Of a DNA stretch of 64,000 nucleotides, positions 39,254-48,865 are shown in pieces. Position 1 is the stretch's first letter. Every line of letters begins with the position of its first letter. The DNA lies in assembly GCF_044596045.1 (NCBI RefSeq), contig NZ_CP138995.1, positions 1,426,001 through 1,490,000 on the forward strand. Reading direction: 5' to 3'. The translations under genes and the position numbers were made by a program. This stretch comes from Flagellimonas sp947499585. Lineage in GTDB: Bacteria > Bacteroidota > Bacteroidia > Flavobacteriales > Flavobacteriaceae. The notes below the pieces were generated by a model. It saw nothing but the letters and a program-made list of their open reading frames with translations. It did not search any database and had not been told where the DNA came from.

Positions 39254-42200
39254 TTATAAGGTTTGTAATTTTTCTTTTTCTAATCGTATCAATGCTTGAC
39301 GGTATTCTTCCGGAAAAACCTTCACAAATTTTGGAAGACATTCTTCCCAGTTTTCAAGAATATCTTGTGCTAAAGGACTTAAGGTAGCATTGTAATGGTT
39401 TTCAATGAGTTCTTTTAACTGTTTGATATCATTATCTTCTTCCACAGGAAGTAAATTCAATGTCTCTCCATTGCATCTTTTCTCAAACAAATTATCCTTA
39501 TCAAAAACATAAGCGATTCCGCCGCTCATTCCTGCGCCAAAGTTTCTTCCCACAGCCCCAAGAATCACAGCAACTCCTCCAGTCATATATTCGCAACCAT
39601 GATCGCCTATACCTTCCACTACGGCTTTAGCTCCAGAGTTTCTAACGCAAAAACGTTCCCCTGCTTTACCATTTATATATGCTTCCCCAGAAGTGGCGCC
39701 GTATAAAGTCACATTGCCAGTAATGATGTTGTCTTCAGGTTTCAAGGTTGACTTATAAGGTACTTTTATGATTAATTTTGCTCCTGAAAGCCCTTTTCCT
39801 AGGTAATCATTGGTATTTCCGTTGACCACCATGGTAAGTCCTTTTGTTGCAAAAGCGCCAAAACTCTGCCCTGCAGAACCTGTAAAATTAAGTTTTAACG
39901 TGTTGTCAGGTAGGCCATCTGCACCATAAATCTTCGATATTTCATTACTTATAATTGCTCCAACAGCACGATCAGTATTGTAAATAGGAAAATCCAGAGA
40001 AATTTTTTCCTTTCTGAACAGTGCAGGATGTGCTTTAGCGAGAATATCAAACTCTATGGATTTTTCAATATTATGGACTTGTTTTTCAGTATTATGAAAC
40101 GCAGTGCCGTCGGGCACGTCCACTTGATATAGAATTGGGCTTAAGTCAATTCCTGAAGCCTTATAATGATTTATAGCTTTTTTTCGATCTAGTTTTTGGA
40201 CTTGACCCACCATTTCATCTATGGTTCTAAATCCTAGTTTGGCCATAATCTCTCTTAGTTCCTGCGCTACAAAATACATGTAGTTAACTACGTGTTCAGG
40301 TTTGCCTTTAAACTTTTTGCGAAGTTCTGGATTTTGGGTCGCGATGCCTACAGGGCATGTGTTTAAATGGCATACACGCATCATTATACATCCTGATGCT
40401 ACTAAAGGGGCTGTAGCAAAACCAAATTCTTCAGCTCCTAAAAGGCAAGCTATGGCTACATCTCTCCCAGTTTTAAGTTGCCCATCACATTCCAAAACTA
40501 TCCGGTTTCTTAAATCGTTTAAAACCAGTGTTTGTTGTGCTTCGGCAATTCCCAATTCCCATGGAAGTCCAGCATGTTTTAATGAGGTTAGAGGTGAGGC
40601 ACCAGTGCCACCATCAAAACCGGAAATAAGAATAACATCCGCTTTTGCTTTTGAAACTCCTGCAGCAACGGTTCCAACACCTACTTCTGAAACTAATTTC
40701 ACATTGATTCTTGCCTCTCTGTTTGCTGATTTTAAATCATAAATCAATTGGGACAAATCCTCAATGGAATAAATATCATGATGCGGTGGTGGGGAAATGA
40801 GACCCACGTAAGGGGTTGAATTCCTTGTCTTGGCTATGGCAGGATTCACTTTTGGCCCAGGCAGCTGACCCCCTTCGCCTGGTTTGGCTCCTTGCGCCAT
40901 TTTAATCTGGATTTCTTTTGCATTGGTCAGGTAGTCCGAGGTTACTCCAAATCTACCTGAGGCTACCTGTTTAATGGCGCTATTTTTCCAGTCGCCTGTT
41001 TGATTTTTATAAAAACGAGCCGAATCTTCTCCGCCTTCACCAGAGTTGCTCTTTCCACCAATTCGGTTCATGGCAATCGCTAGATTTTCATGGGCTTCCT
41101 TACTTATGCTTCCGTAGGACATGGCGCCGGTCTTGAATCTTTTTACAATTTCGGTCCATGGTTCTACTTCCTCAATTGGAATAGGGTCATAGTTTGAAAA
41201 TTCAAACAACCCGCGGATGGTCATCAAGTTTTTTGATTGCTCATTAACCAATTTGGAATACTCTTTATAAGTATCCGGCTCGTTATTGCGTACCGATTTT
41301 TGAAGTTTGGCAATACTTAATGGATTGAACATATGTTTTTCGCCATCCCTTCTCCAACGATACTCTCCGCCAATCTCAATATCAAGATTAGCTGCTAACT
41401 CCTGAGTTTTGAATGCTTTTTTGTGGCGTTTTGTGATCTCCTTTTCAATTTCATACAAACCTATTCCTTGAATACGGGTTGGCGTATTTGGAAAGTATTT
41501 GTCCACCACTTTGGTATTTATACCTATGCACTCGAATAATTGTGAACCTCTGTAAGAATTCAAAGTTGAGATTCCAATTTTATTCATCACTTTTAATATT
41601 CCTTTTCCAATAGCTTTATTATAGTTTTTTATAGCTTCATCAAAAGTGTATTCGGTAATGTCATTTTCTTCAATTTGTTCCCCAATGATTTCATTGACCA
41701 AATAGGGATTTATGGCACTTGCACCAAAACCAAAAAGGAGTGCAAAATGATGTACTTCTCTTGGTTCTGCAGATTCAATAATAATACTAAGTTTGGAACG
41801 CTTGCCTAATCTACTAAGCCCGCTATTTACATAAGAACAAGCTAATAAAGCAGGAATCGCTGCCATTTCAGTGCTAATCATCCTGTCTGAAAGAATGATA
41901 ATGTTGGCACCTTCATCAATTGCTAATGAAGCCTGGTCTAAAATGGAATCCAAAGCTTCTTCCAATCCGTTATGTCCTTTTTCAATTTCATAAAGGATAG
42001 AAATGGAGACCACTTTGTAATCCGGACTGGCATCGTAATTTTTTATTTTATCCAAATCCTCTTTTGAAATTACTGGGTTTTGGATTTTTAACTTTCTACA
42101 ATTGAGTTCTGATGTGTTAAAAATATTTTGATCACTCCCAAGCGTTAAACTAATATCTGTTATCAATTCTTCTCGAATTCCATCCAAGGGAGGATTGGTG

Positions 42201-43762
42201 ACTTGGGCGAACAATTGTTTAAAGTAATTGTAAATCAGTTGTGGGCGCTCAGATAAAACGGCAATAGGGGTATCTGAGCCCATGGAGCCAATAGGTTCCT
42301 TGGCATATTTTGCCATTGGCAAAATAATAGTATTGATATCTTCTAAGGTGTAGCCAAAAGCAGCCCTTCTGGTTTCTATTGGAAATTCTCCGTAAAAAAC
42401 AGGACAATCATTATAAGGAATGTCCTTTAAATGAACGAGATTGTTTTTTAGCCATTTTTTATAAGGATGTTTTTTGGCAATGGACTCTTTAATTTCCTCA
42501 TCATTTATTATACGGCCCTCTTCCATGTTTACCAAAAACATTTTCCCTGGCTCAAGACGTCCGTGGAATTCAATGTCTTCTGGTTCCAATTCAACCACTC
42601 CAGTTTCCGAGGACATGATTACATAGCCTCTTTTGGTAACCGAATATCTTGATGGGCGCAATCCATTTCTATCTAAAACAGCACCTATATAATTTCCGTC
42701 GGTAAAGGGAATAGATGCGGGACCGTCCCAAGGTTCCATTAAACATGAATTGTATTCATAAAATGCCCTTTTGGATTCTGACATTTCTGTATTTTTTTCC
42801 CAAGCTTCTGGAACTAACATCATCATTACTTCTGGTAGGGAACGACCTGTCATCAAAAGCATTTCTACAACCATATCCATGCTTGCAGAATCTGACTTTC
42901 TGGGTAAAACTACCGGAAGTATTTTTTTGATGTCCTCACCAAACCAATCACTTTTTAAAAGCTCTTCTCTGGAACGCATTCTAGATACGTTCCCTCTAAG
43001 AGTGTTTATTTCACCGTTGTGGCACATGTAACGGAACGGTTGGGCTAAATCCCAAGTTGGGAATGTATTTGTGGAAAAGCGTTGGTGTACCAATGCCAAA
43101 CGGGTGACCACTCTAGGGTCTAAAAGATCTTCGTAATATCTGCTTATGTCATGGGGTACCAAAAGTCCTTTAAAAATGATGATTTTGGTTGAAAGACTTG
43201 GCAAGTAAAAGAACTGACTTTGAGATAGTTTACTTTTGATGATAGCATGTTCAGTAATCTTTCTTGCAATGAAGAGTTTCAGATTAAACTGAAAATCATC
43301 TATGGAATCACCTTTGCCAACAAATACTTGTTTTACAAAAGGCTCCGTTTCAGCAGCAATTCTTCCTGGTACGGAACGATTTACTGGGGCATTTCGCCAT
43401 CCCAATAATTGTAATCCCTGATTTTTAATGTTTTTTTCAAAGGTTGAAATACAGAAATTACGTTGATTTTCTTTTTGAGGTAGAAAAACGTTACTTACTG
43501 CATAGTCCCCAGCTTCAGGTAAATCGAATTTGCATACTTCTGTAAAAAAATCATGTGGAATATCAATTAGAATACCAGCTCCATCACCAGTTTTGCCATC
43601 TGAGCTTACGGCGCCTCTATGTTCTAATTTATCTAGTATCTCTAAAGCCTTATGAATAATATCATTGGACTTTTTTCCTTTTAGGCTGCAAATGAACCCT
43701 GCACCACAGTTATCATGCTCAAATTCTGGCAGATACAATCCCTGTTTCTCTAACGTCATCAT
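39254..43762 (-). CDS. gltB: Glutamate synthase large subunit
   Basis: A 1502-residue enzyme making two glutamates from glutamine and 2-oxoglutarate. After an 18-residue propeptide comes the glutamine-amidotransferase nucleophile Cys19 (DNCGAGF). Then follow the central domain, the FMN-binding synthase domain with the KPGEGGQLPG motif, a 3Fe-4S cluster (C-x5-C-x4-C in CIMMRVCHLNTC), and a C-terminal GXGXG beta-helix-type domain. The length is typical. The minus-strand promoter is likely TTG-N18-TATTTTTG just upstream (43776-43783). It is the first gene of gltBD. Confidence 0.97.
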   Translation of the reverse strand: MMTLEKQGLYLPEFEHDNCGAGFICSLKGKKSNDIIHKALEILDKLEHRGAVSSDGKTGDGAGILIDIPHDFFTEVCKFDLPEAGDYAVSNVFLPQKENQRNFCISTFEKNIKNQGLQLLGWRNAPVNRSVPGRIAAETEPFVKQVFVGKGDSIDDFQFNLKLFIARKITEHAIIKSKLSQSQFFYLPSLSTKIIIFKGLLVPHDISRYYEDLLDPRVVTRLALVHQRFSTNTFPTWDLAQPFRYMCHNGEINTLRGNVSRMRSREELLKSDWFGEDIKKILPVVLPRKSDSASMDMVVEMLLMTGRSLPEVMMMLVPEAWEKNTEMSESKRAFYEYNSCLMEPWDGPASIPFTDGNYIGAVLDRNGLRPSRYSVTKRGYVIMSSETGVVELEPEDIEFHGRLEPGKMFLVNMEEGRIINDEEIKESIAKKHPYKKWLKNNLVHLKDIPYNDCPVFYGEFPIETRRAAFGYTLEDINTIILPMAKYAKEPIGSMGSDTPIAVLSERPQLIYNYFKQLFAQVTNPPLDGIREELITDISLTLGSDQNIFNTSELNCRKLKIQNPVISKEDLDKIKNYDASPDYKVVSISILYEIEKGHNGLEEALDSILDQASLAIDEGANIIILSDRMISTEMAAIPALLACSYVNSGLSRLGKRSKLSIIIESAEPREVHHFALLFGFGASAINPYLVNEIIGEQIEENDITEYTFDEAIKNYNKAIGKGILKVMNKIGISTLNSYRGSQLFECIGINTKVVDKYFPNTPTRIQGIGLYEIEKEITKRHKKAFKTQELAANLDIEIGGEYRWRRDGEKHMFNPLSIAKLQKSVRNNEPDTYKEYSKLVNEQSKNLMTIRGLFEFSNYDPIPIEEVEPWTEIVKRFKTGAMSYGSISKEAHENLAIAMNRIGGKSNSGEGGEDSARFYKNQTGDWKNSAIKQVASGRFGVTSDYLTNAKEIQIKMAQGAKPGEGGQLPGPKVNPAIAKTRNSTPYVGLISPPPHHDIYSIEDLSQLIYDLKSANREARINVKLVSEVGVGTVAAGVSKAKADVILISGFDGGTGASPLTSLKHAGLPWELGIAEAQQTLVLNDLRNRIVLECDGQLKTGRDVAIACLLGAEEFGFATAPLVASGCIMMRVCHLNTCPVGIATQNPELRKKFKGKPEHVVNYMYFVAQELREIMAKLGFRTIDEMVGQVQKLDRKKAINHYKASGIDLSPILYQVDVPDGTAFHNTEKQVHNIEKSIEFDILAKAHPALFRKEKISLDFPIYNTDRAVGAIISNEISKIYGADGLPDNTLKLNFTGSAGQSFGAFATKGLTMVVNGNTNDYLGKGLSGAKLIIKVPYKSTLKPEDNIITGNVTLYGATSGEAYINGKAGERFCVRNSGAKAVVEGIGDHGCEYMTGGVAVILGAVGRNFGAGMSGGIAYVFDKDNLFEKRCNGETLNLLPVEEDNDIKQLKELIENHYNATLSPLAQDILENWEECLPKFVKVFPEEYRQALIRLEKEKLQTL

Positions 43763-44074
43763 TATGGTATTTCTTCAAAAATATCATTTTAAATGAATAA
43801 ACAACAAGGTTTTAAGTCAATAGCAATTAAATCATCAACGTTTGGAATGAAGCGTTAAAAAATATTCAAAAATAGAATTTGAGCATTGCTAAATTATGAT
43901 AATCTCAAAATGGCCTACAGAAAACAACGCCACCTATTAAAAATAGGGGGTAATTCAAGATGAGTTATTGATAAATTATAGAATACCTATTTATAAATGG
44001 GGTAAAATATTCAAAAAAGTGCTTTAAAACGAGATTAACCTATTCTTTTTTGGGGTAAACAGATTTTATACTTG
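43763..44074. promoter_or_regulatory. gltB promoter region (312-nt gap)
   Basis: No gene is seen. On the minus strand a perfect TATTTTTG (-7 type) reads 43783 to 43776, with a TTG about 18 nt further upstream at 43804-43802. These place transcription start about 10 nt before the gltB ATG. The rest is AT-rich with no clear repeat. Confidence 0.6.
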
Positions 44075-45217
44075 TTAATCTTTTAATATGCTCCTAGAAA
44101 TTACAATCTTTTGAATTTCCGAAGTGCCTTCATAAATCTGAGTAATTTTTGCATCACGCATCATTCTTTCTACATGATAATCCTTAACAAAACCGTTGCC
44201 ACCATGTATTTGAACTGCTTCAACGGCAGTTTCCATAGCAACTTCAGAAGCATAGAGTTTGGCCATGGCGCCAGAAAGTGTGTAATCCTTTCCGTTATCC
44301 TTATCACAAGCAGCTTCATAGACCAAATGGCGGGCAGCTTGAATTTTGGTATGCATATCGGCTAATTTAAATGCTATGGCTTGATGATTTGCTATTTCTG
44401 TTCCGAAGGCCTTGCGTTCTTTTGAGTACTTTCTAGCAAGCTCATAGGCACCAGCCGCTATGCCAAGTGCTTGTGCGGCAATTCCTATTCTACCACCAGC
44501 AAGAGTTTTCATGGCAAATTTAAACCCGAAACCATCCTCACCAATACGATTTTCTTTAGGTACTTTAACATCATTGAACAATAGAGAGTGTGTATCACTA
44601 CCTCTAATACCCAGTTTATTTTCCTTAGGTCCAATTTCAAACCCCTCCATCCCTTTTTCAACAATCAGCGCGTTAATTCCTTTATGCCCTTTTTCAACAT
44701 CAGTCTGAGCAATGACTAAATATACCTCTGCAGTACCGCCGTTTGTAATCCAGTTTTTGGTTCCATTAACAACATAATGGTCACCCATATCTATGGCAGT
44801 AGTTTTTTGTGAGGTTGCATCACTGCCCGCTTCAGGTTCAGAAAGACAAAAAGCACCTATAATTTCTCCTGATGCCAAGCGGGTCAAATATTTTTGTTTT
44901 TGAGCTTCAGAGCCAAAAGTTTCCAATCCCCAACACACTAGGGAATTGTTCACAGATACCACAACTGAAGCTGAGGCATCAACTTTAGATAGCTCCTCCA
45001 TGACCAAAACATATGAAAGTGTATCTAGACCACTGCCTCCATACTCTTCTTTTACCATCATTCCTAAAAAGCCCAGCTCCCCCATTTTTCTTACTTGCTC
45101 TGCAGGGAATTTTTGTGCATCATCTCTTTCTATTACTCCAGGTAACAATTCATTTTGGGCAAAATCTTTTGCCGCTTGCTGTATCATTAATTGCTCTTCA
45201 GAAAGTGTAAAGTCCAT
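44075..45217 (-). CDS. Acyl-CoA dehydrogenase (butyryl-CoA dehydrogenase type)
   Basis: A 380-residue flavoenzyme that introduces a trans-2 double bond in acyl-CoA. It has the N-terminal helical domain, the middle beta-domain with the GAFCLSEPEAGSD signature, and the C-terminal helical domain. The likely catalytic base is Glu363 in QIYEGTSEIQ, the position used by short-chain enzymes. The length is typical. It is a lone minus-strand gene upstream of nhaD, which is on the opposite strand. The chain-length preference cannot be read with certainty. Confidence 0.94.
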   Translation of the reverse strand: MDFTLSEEQLMIQQAAKDFAQNELLPGVIERDDAQKFPAEQVRKMGELGFLGMMVKEEYGGSGLDTLSYVLVMEELSKVDASASVVVSVNNSLVCWGLETFGSEAQKQKYLTRLASGEIIGAFCLSEPEAGSDATSQKTTAIDMGDHYVVNGTKNWITNGGTAEVYLVIAQTDVEKGHKGINALIVEKGMEGFEIGPKENKLGIRGSDTHSLLFNDVKVPKENRIGEDGFGFKFAMKTLAGGRIGIAAQALGIAAGAYELARKYSKERKAFGTEIANHQAIAFKLADMHTKIQAARHLVYEAACDKDNGKDYTLSGAMAKLYASEVAMETAVEAVQIHGGNGFVKDYHVERMMRDAKITQIYEGTSEIQKIVISRSILKD

Positions 45218-45455
45218 GAAATTGTGAAATAAATAAAAATTGGATACAAATATAGCCCTATACTAGGTTTTTTTTGATAAAAGGCAGTAAAAAATGCGAA
45301 TGATATAATGTTGTTTATCGATTTCTTAAAATCGAATATTATTTACTGGATATTTTTATAGGATTAAGATTATGTGGGAAAACTCATTTTGAATATCTTT
45401 AGCAAAGTAGATTGTTTTAAGAAAAATAAATTTCAACTAAATAAACCAACTAAAC

Positions 45456-46841
45456 ATGGAAACCATTCTCATTGCCATATTTGTTATTGGATACCTTGCC
45501 ATTACCCTTGAACATAACTTAAAGATTGACAAGCTGATTCCGGCATTGGCAATGATGGCTATTCTTTGGGCAATGATGGCTTTTGGTATAGATGGGTTTA
45601 CTACTTGGTTTGATTCTGGAAAACATGCCTTGATGGAAGGATTCTCTTCGTTAGGACATGAAGATAAAATGCATGTTTTGGAGGAAACCCTATTGCATCA
45701 TCTAGGAAAGACCTCTGAGATATTGGTTTTCCTTTTGGGAGCCATGACCATTGTAGAGATCATTGATTATTTTGATGGCTTTGCAACCATAAAATCTTTT
45801 GTGAAAACAAGGAGTAAGAGAAAAATACTTTGGATTTTTGCTTTTTTGGCATTCATTCTTTCAGCCATTATTGATAACCTTACCGCAACGATTGTTTTAA
45901 TATCTATTCTACAGAAAATAGTTAAAGTAAGAAATGATAGATTATGGTATGCCGGTTTAATTATAATCGCGGCTAATGCAGGGGGTGCTTGGTCTCCAAT
46001 TGGTGATGTTACCACAACTATGCTATGGATTGGCAACAAAGTAACAACAGGTAAGTTGATAGGCTACTTGTTATTACCTTCTTTAGTATGTATGTTGGTG
46101 CCAACCTTTATTGCTTCTTTTTTACCTGCTTTCAAAGGAAGTATCGATGTTGAGGAAGCGGAACCTGCTAAATCTAAATTTGGAGCCACTATGTTGTATC
46201 TAGGACTGGCTGCTATTGTGTTTGTTCCAATTTTCAAGACAATAACGCATTTACCGCCTTATGTTGGCATGATGCTATCTTTAGCAGTAGTGGCAACTTT
46301 TGCGGAAATCTACAGTAATTCCAAAATTAGCATTTCATCTGTTGACCCTGAAAGTGATGCGGAGTCACATCACAGCCCCGTGCATAGTGCTTTAACTAAG
46401 ATTGAATTGCCAAGTATATTGTTTTTCCTTGGAATTTTAATGGCTGTTGCAGCCCTGGAATCTTTAGGACTGCTATTTAATTTTGCCGAAGGCCTTAAGC
46501 AAAGTACGCCGCTTTTGGGAACTGAGATTGTAGGAACACAAATTTCAGATTTGGTAGTAATATTACTGGGAATCGGTTCGGCTGTGATAGACAATGTGCC
46601 GCTTGTAGCTGCAAGTTTAGGGATGTTTTCTGAGCCTACGGATAACCCATTATGGCACTTTATAGCCTATTCTGCAGGAACGGGTGGAAGTATGTTGATA
46701 ATTGGTTCTGCGGCAGGGGTTGTGGCCATGGGAATGGAAAAAATTGACTTCTTTTGGTATTTTAAGAAAATAGCGTGGCTTGCATTCCTTGGATTTATCG
46801 CGGGGGCTATTTGCTTTGTAGTAATGCGATATTTTTTCTAA
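45456..46841 (+). CDS. nhaD: Na+/H+ antiporter, NhaD type
   Basis: A 461-residue polytopic membrane protein of the ion transporter superfamily. It has the ALEHNLKIDK segment near the start, a conserved DNLTATIVLISIL loop, GGAWSPIGDVTTTMLW, and the late IDNVPLVAASLGMF and GTGGSMLIIGSAAGVVAMG segments. Charged residues within these membrane segments should carry Na+ and H+. The length fits the family. It exports sodium, a common need in marine flavobacteria. A near-match to the -7 element (TATCTTTA, 45394-45401) lies about 55 nt before the ATG. Confidence 0.93.
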   Translation: METILIAIFVIGYLAITLEHNLKIDKLIPALAMMAILWAMMAFGIDGFTTWFDSGKHALMEGFSSLGHEDKMHVLEETLLHHLGKTSEILVFLLGAMTIVEIIDYFDGFATIKSFVKTRSKRKILWIFAFLAFILSAIIDNLTATIVLISILQKIVKVRNDRLWYAGLIIIAANAGGAWSPIGDVTTTMLWIGNKVTTGKLIGYLLLPSLVCMLVPTFIASFLPAFKGSIDVEEAEPAKSKFGATMLYLGLAAIVFVPIFKTITHLPPYVGMMLSLAVVATFAEIYSNSKISISSVDPESDAESHHSPVHSALTKIELPSILFFLGILMAVAALESLGLLFNFAEGLKQSTPLLGTEIVGTQISDLVVILLGIGSAVIDNVPLVAASLGMFSEPTDNPLWHFIAYSAGTGGSMLIIGSAAGVVAMGMEKIDFFWYFKKIAWLAFLGFIAGAICFVVMRYFF

Positions 46842-46898
46842 AAAATACTTTACCTCAAAAATCTCCGTTATTATTGCAACTTAAATTGGGGATTTTAT

Positions 46899-47591
46899 AT
46901 GATTACTTTTCAAGATTTAGAAGAAGGGGCTGAGATGGGTGCATCTATTTCAGAAGAAAAAACCCTTTCTGTCATTGATTTAATTGTTAGTGGAGGAACG
47001 GGTAGTATCGTTATTATCATGGTACTTTTTGTACTTCTCTTTGTAGCTATGTATATTTATTTTGAACGTATTTTTGCAATTAAAGCTGCTTCAAAAATTG
47101 ACAAAAACTTTATGAATCAGATTCGCGACCATATCACGAGCGGTAAGTTGGAAGCGGCAAAGATTCTATGTGCACAAACAGATTCTCCCGTTGCCAGATT
47201 AACTGAAAAAGGCGTATCAAGAATAGGTAAACCATTAGATGATATAAATACTGCAATAGAAAATGCTGGTACTTTAGAGGTGTACAAACTAGAAAAGAAT
47301 GTAAGTGTATTGGCTACTGTAGCCGGTGCGGCACCAATGATTGGATTCTTAGGAACCGTAATTGGTATGATTTTAGCTTTCCATGAGATGGCGAGTAGCG
47401 GTGGTCAGGCAGAAATGGGCTCATTAGCTTCAGGAATTTATACTGCAATGACAACAACGGTTGCTGGACTCGTAGTTGGTATTATAGCTTATATTGGTTA
47501 TAACCACCTAGTTAATAGGACAGATAAAGTGGTTCACAAAATGGAGGCTAATGCGGTTGAGTTTTTGGATTTATTGAATGAACCTATCTAG
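46899..47591 (+). CDS. MotA/TolQ/ExbB-type proton channel protein
   Basis: A 230-residue inner-membrane protein. A first membrane helix is at about 36-58 and the paired helices lie around VLATVAGAAPMIGFLGTVIGMILAF and the TTTVAGLVVGIIAYIGYNHLV segment. These hallmarks define the ExbB/TolQ family, which couples proton flow to TonB. Start choice is uncertain: the ATG at 46899 gives an extra acidic stretch (ITFQDLEEGAE) and an internal ATG at 46935 (GASISEEKTLSV) may be real. It is the first of four tightly packed genes (exbB, exbD, tonB-like, folC). Confidence 0.9.
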   Translation: MITFQDLEEGAEMGASISEEKTLSVIDLIVSGGTGSIVIIMVLFVLLFVAMYIYFERIFAIKAASKIDKNFMNQIRDHITSGKLEAAKILCAQTDSPVARLTEKGVSRIGKPLDDINTAIENAGTLEVYKLEKNVSVLATVAGAAPMIGFLGTVIGMILAFHEMASSGGQAEMGSLASGIYTAMTTTVAGLVVGIIAYIGYNHLVNRTDKVVHKMEANAVEFLDLLNEPI

Positions 47592-47600
47592 AATTTCATT

Positions 47601-47987
47601 ATGAAATTAAAAGGAAGAAATAAAGTAAGTCCAGATTTTAGCATGTCATCAATGACAGATATAGTATTTCTGTTATTGGTATTTTTTATGTTGACTTCCA
47701 ATGCTCCCAACGCTTTGGATTTACTGTTGCCAAAAGCAAAGGGGAAGTCTACAAACACACAGAATGTTTCAGTGACCATTAATAAGAGCTTGGAATATTT
47801 TGTGAATAATGAACAGATAAACGAGGAATACATTGAAATTGAATTAAAAAAGGCACTTGAAGGTCAAGAAAAGCCAACAATCATTCTAAGAGCAGAGGAA
47901 AGCGTGGCAATTAAAGAGGCCGTTAACGTAATGGACATTGCTAATAGGAATAGTTACAAGGTTATCTTGGCTGTGCGGCCAAAATAA
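47601..47987 (+). CDS. ExbD/TolR-type biopolymer transport protein
   Basis: A 128-residue protein with one N-terminal membrane helix (MTDIVFLLLVFFMLTS) carrying an aspartate, the proton-path residue of the ExbD family, followed by a periplasmic domain ending KVILAVRPK. It works with the ExbB-type channel. The start is 9 nt after exbB and the stop overlaps the next start by one base (TAATG), so translation is coupled. Confidence 0.92.
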   Translation: MKLKGRNKVSPDFSMSSMTDIVFLLLVFFMLTSNAPNALDLLLPKAKGKSTNTQNVSVTINKSLEYFVNNEQINEEYIEIELKKALEGQEKPTIILRAEESVAIKEAVNVMDIANRNSYKVILAVRPK

Positions 47988-48865
47988 TGTCATTTTTAGA
48001 TACGAGACACAAGAAAAAATCATTTACGCTTACAACTCTTCTTTTAAGCGTGTTATTGCTATTGCTTTTTTATATAGGCATGACCTATATGAATCCGCCA
48101 ATTGAAAATGGTATAGCCATAAATTTTGGCACCATGGATTTTGGTAGTGGAAAGGTACAACCTAAGGAAAAAGTACGCTCTGAACCCAAAAAGGAGGTAA
48201 CAAAACCTGTAGAACAGGTTCAGGAACAAGTTCAGCCAAAAGAAACTGCTCCAGAAGCACCGGTTGAAAAAGTGTTGACCAGTGAGAACGAAGAGACTAT
48301 CAGAATAAATCAACAAAAAGAAGCCAAACGTAAGGCGGATGCAGTGGCTAAAAAAGCAAAGGCTGACGCGGAACGGGTTGAACAAGAGAAAAAACAAACT
48401 GAAGAACGAAAAAGACAGGAGCAAGAATCCAAGAAAAAGAGCCTTGATGCTTTAATAGGAGGGATTGGAAAATCTGACGGAAAAACAACAGGTAGTGAAG
48501 GGGATGATAATAAGGCGGGAGATAAAGGGAAACCGGACGGAGACCCATATGCAACCAGTTATTATGGTAGCCCTGGAAGTGGAAGTGGCACGGGAGGTTA
48601 TGGTTTAAACGGTCGTTCTTTGGTAAACAAAGGCAAAGTGCAACAAGAATGTAATGAAGATGGTCGTGTAGTGGTAAGAATTGTGGTAGACAAAAATGGA
48701 AAGGTAATAAAAGCAACTCCAGGAGTTAAGGGAACTACGAATAATGCGCCTTGCCTATTGGATCCAGCAAGAAAAACGGCATTTCTTCATAAATGGAACC
48801 TAGACTCCAATGCACCTTCTCAACAGATTGGTTTTGTTGTTGTCAACTTTAAGTTAGGTCAGTAA
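47987..48865 (+). CDS. Energy transducer TonB/TolA-like protein
   Basis: A 292-residue protein with one membrane helix near the start (about 14-32) and a short cytoplasmic tail. A proline/glutamate and then lysine-rich coiled stretch (about 58-155: KRKADAVAKKAKADAERVEQEKK...) spans the periplasm, followed by a Gly/Ser linker and a compact C-terminal domain (RSLVNKGKVQQECNEDGRVVVRIVVDKNGKV) that looks TonB-like. The C-terminal domain would contact receptors such as those at 8396 and 51423. The gene is coupled to exbD and directly abuts folC. Confidence 0.87.
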   Translation: MSFLDTRHKKKSFTLTTLLLSVLLLLLFYIGMTYMNPPIENGIAINFGTMDFGSGKVQPKEKVRSEPKKEVTKPVEQVQEQVQPKETAPEAPVEKVLTSENEETIRINQQKEAKRKADAVAKKAKADAERVEQEKKQTEERKRQEQESKKKSLDALIGGIGKSDGKTTGSEGDDNKAGDKGKPDGDPYATSYYGSPGSGSGTGGYGLNGRSLVNKGKVQQECNEDGRVVVRIVVDKNGKVIKATPGVKGTTNNAPCLLDPARKTAFLHKWNLDSNAPSQQIGFVVVNFKLGQ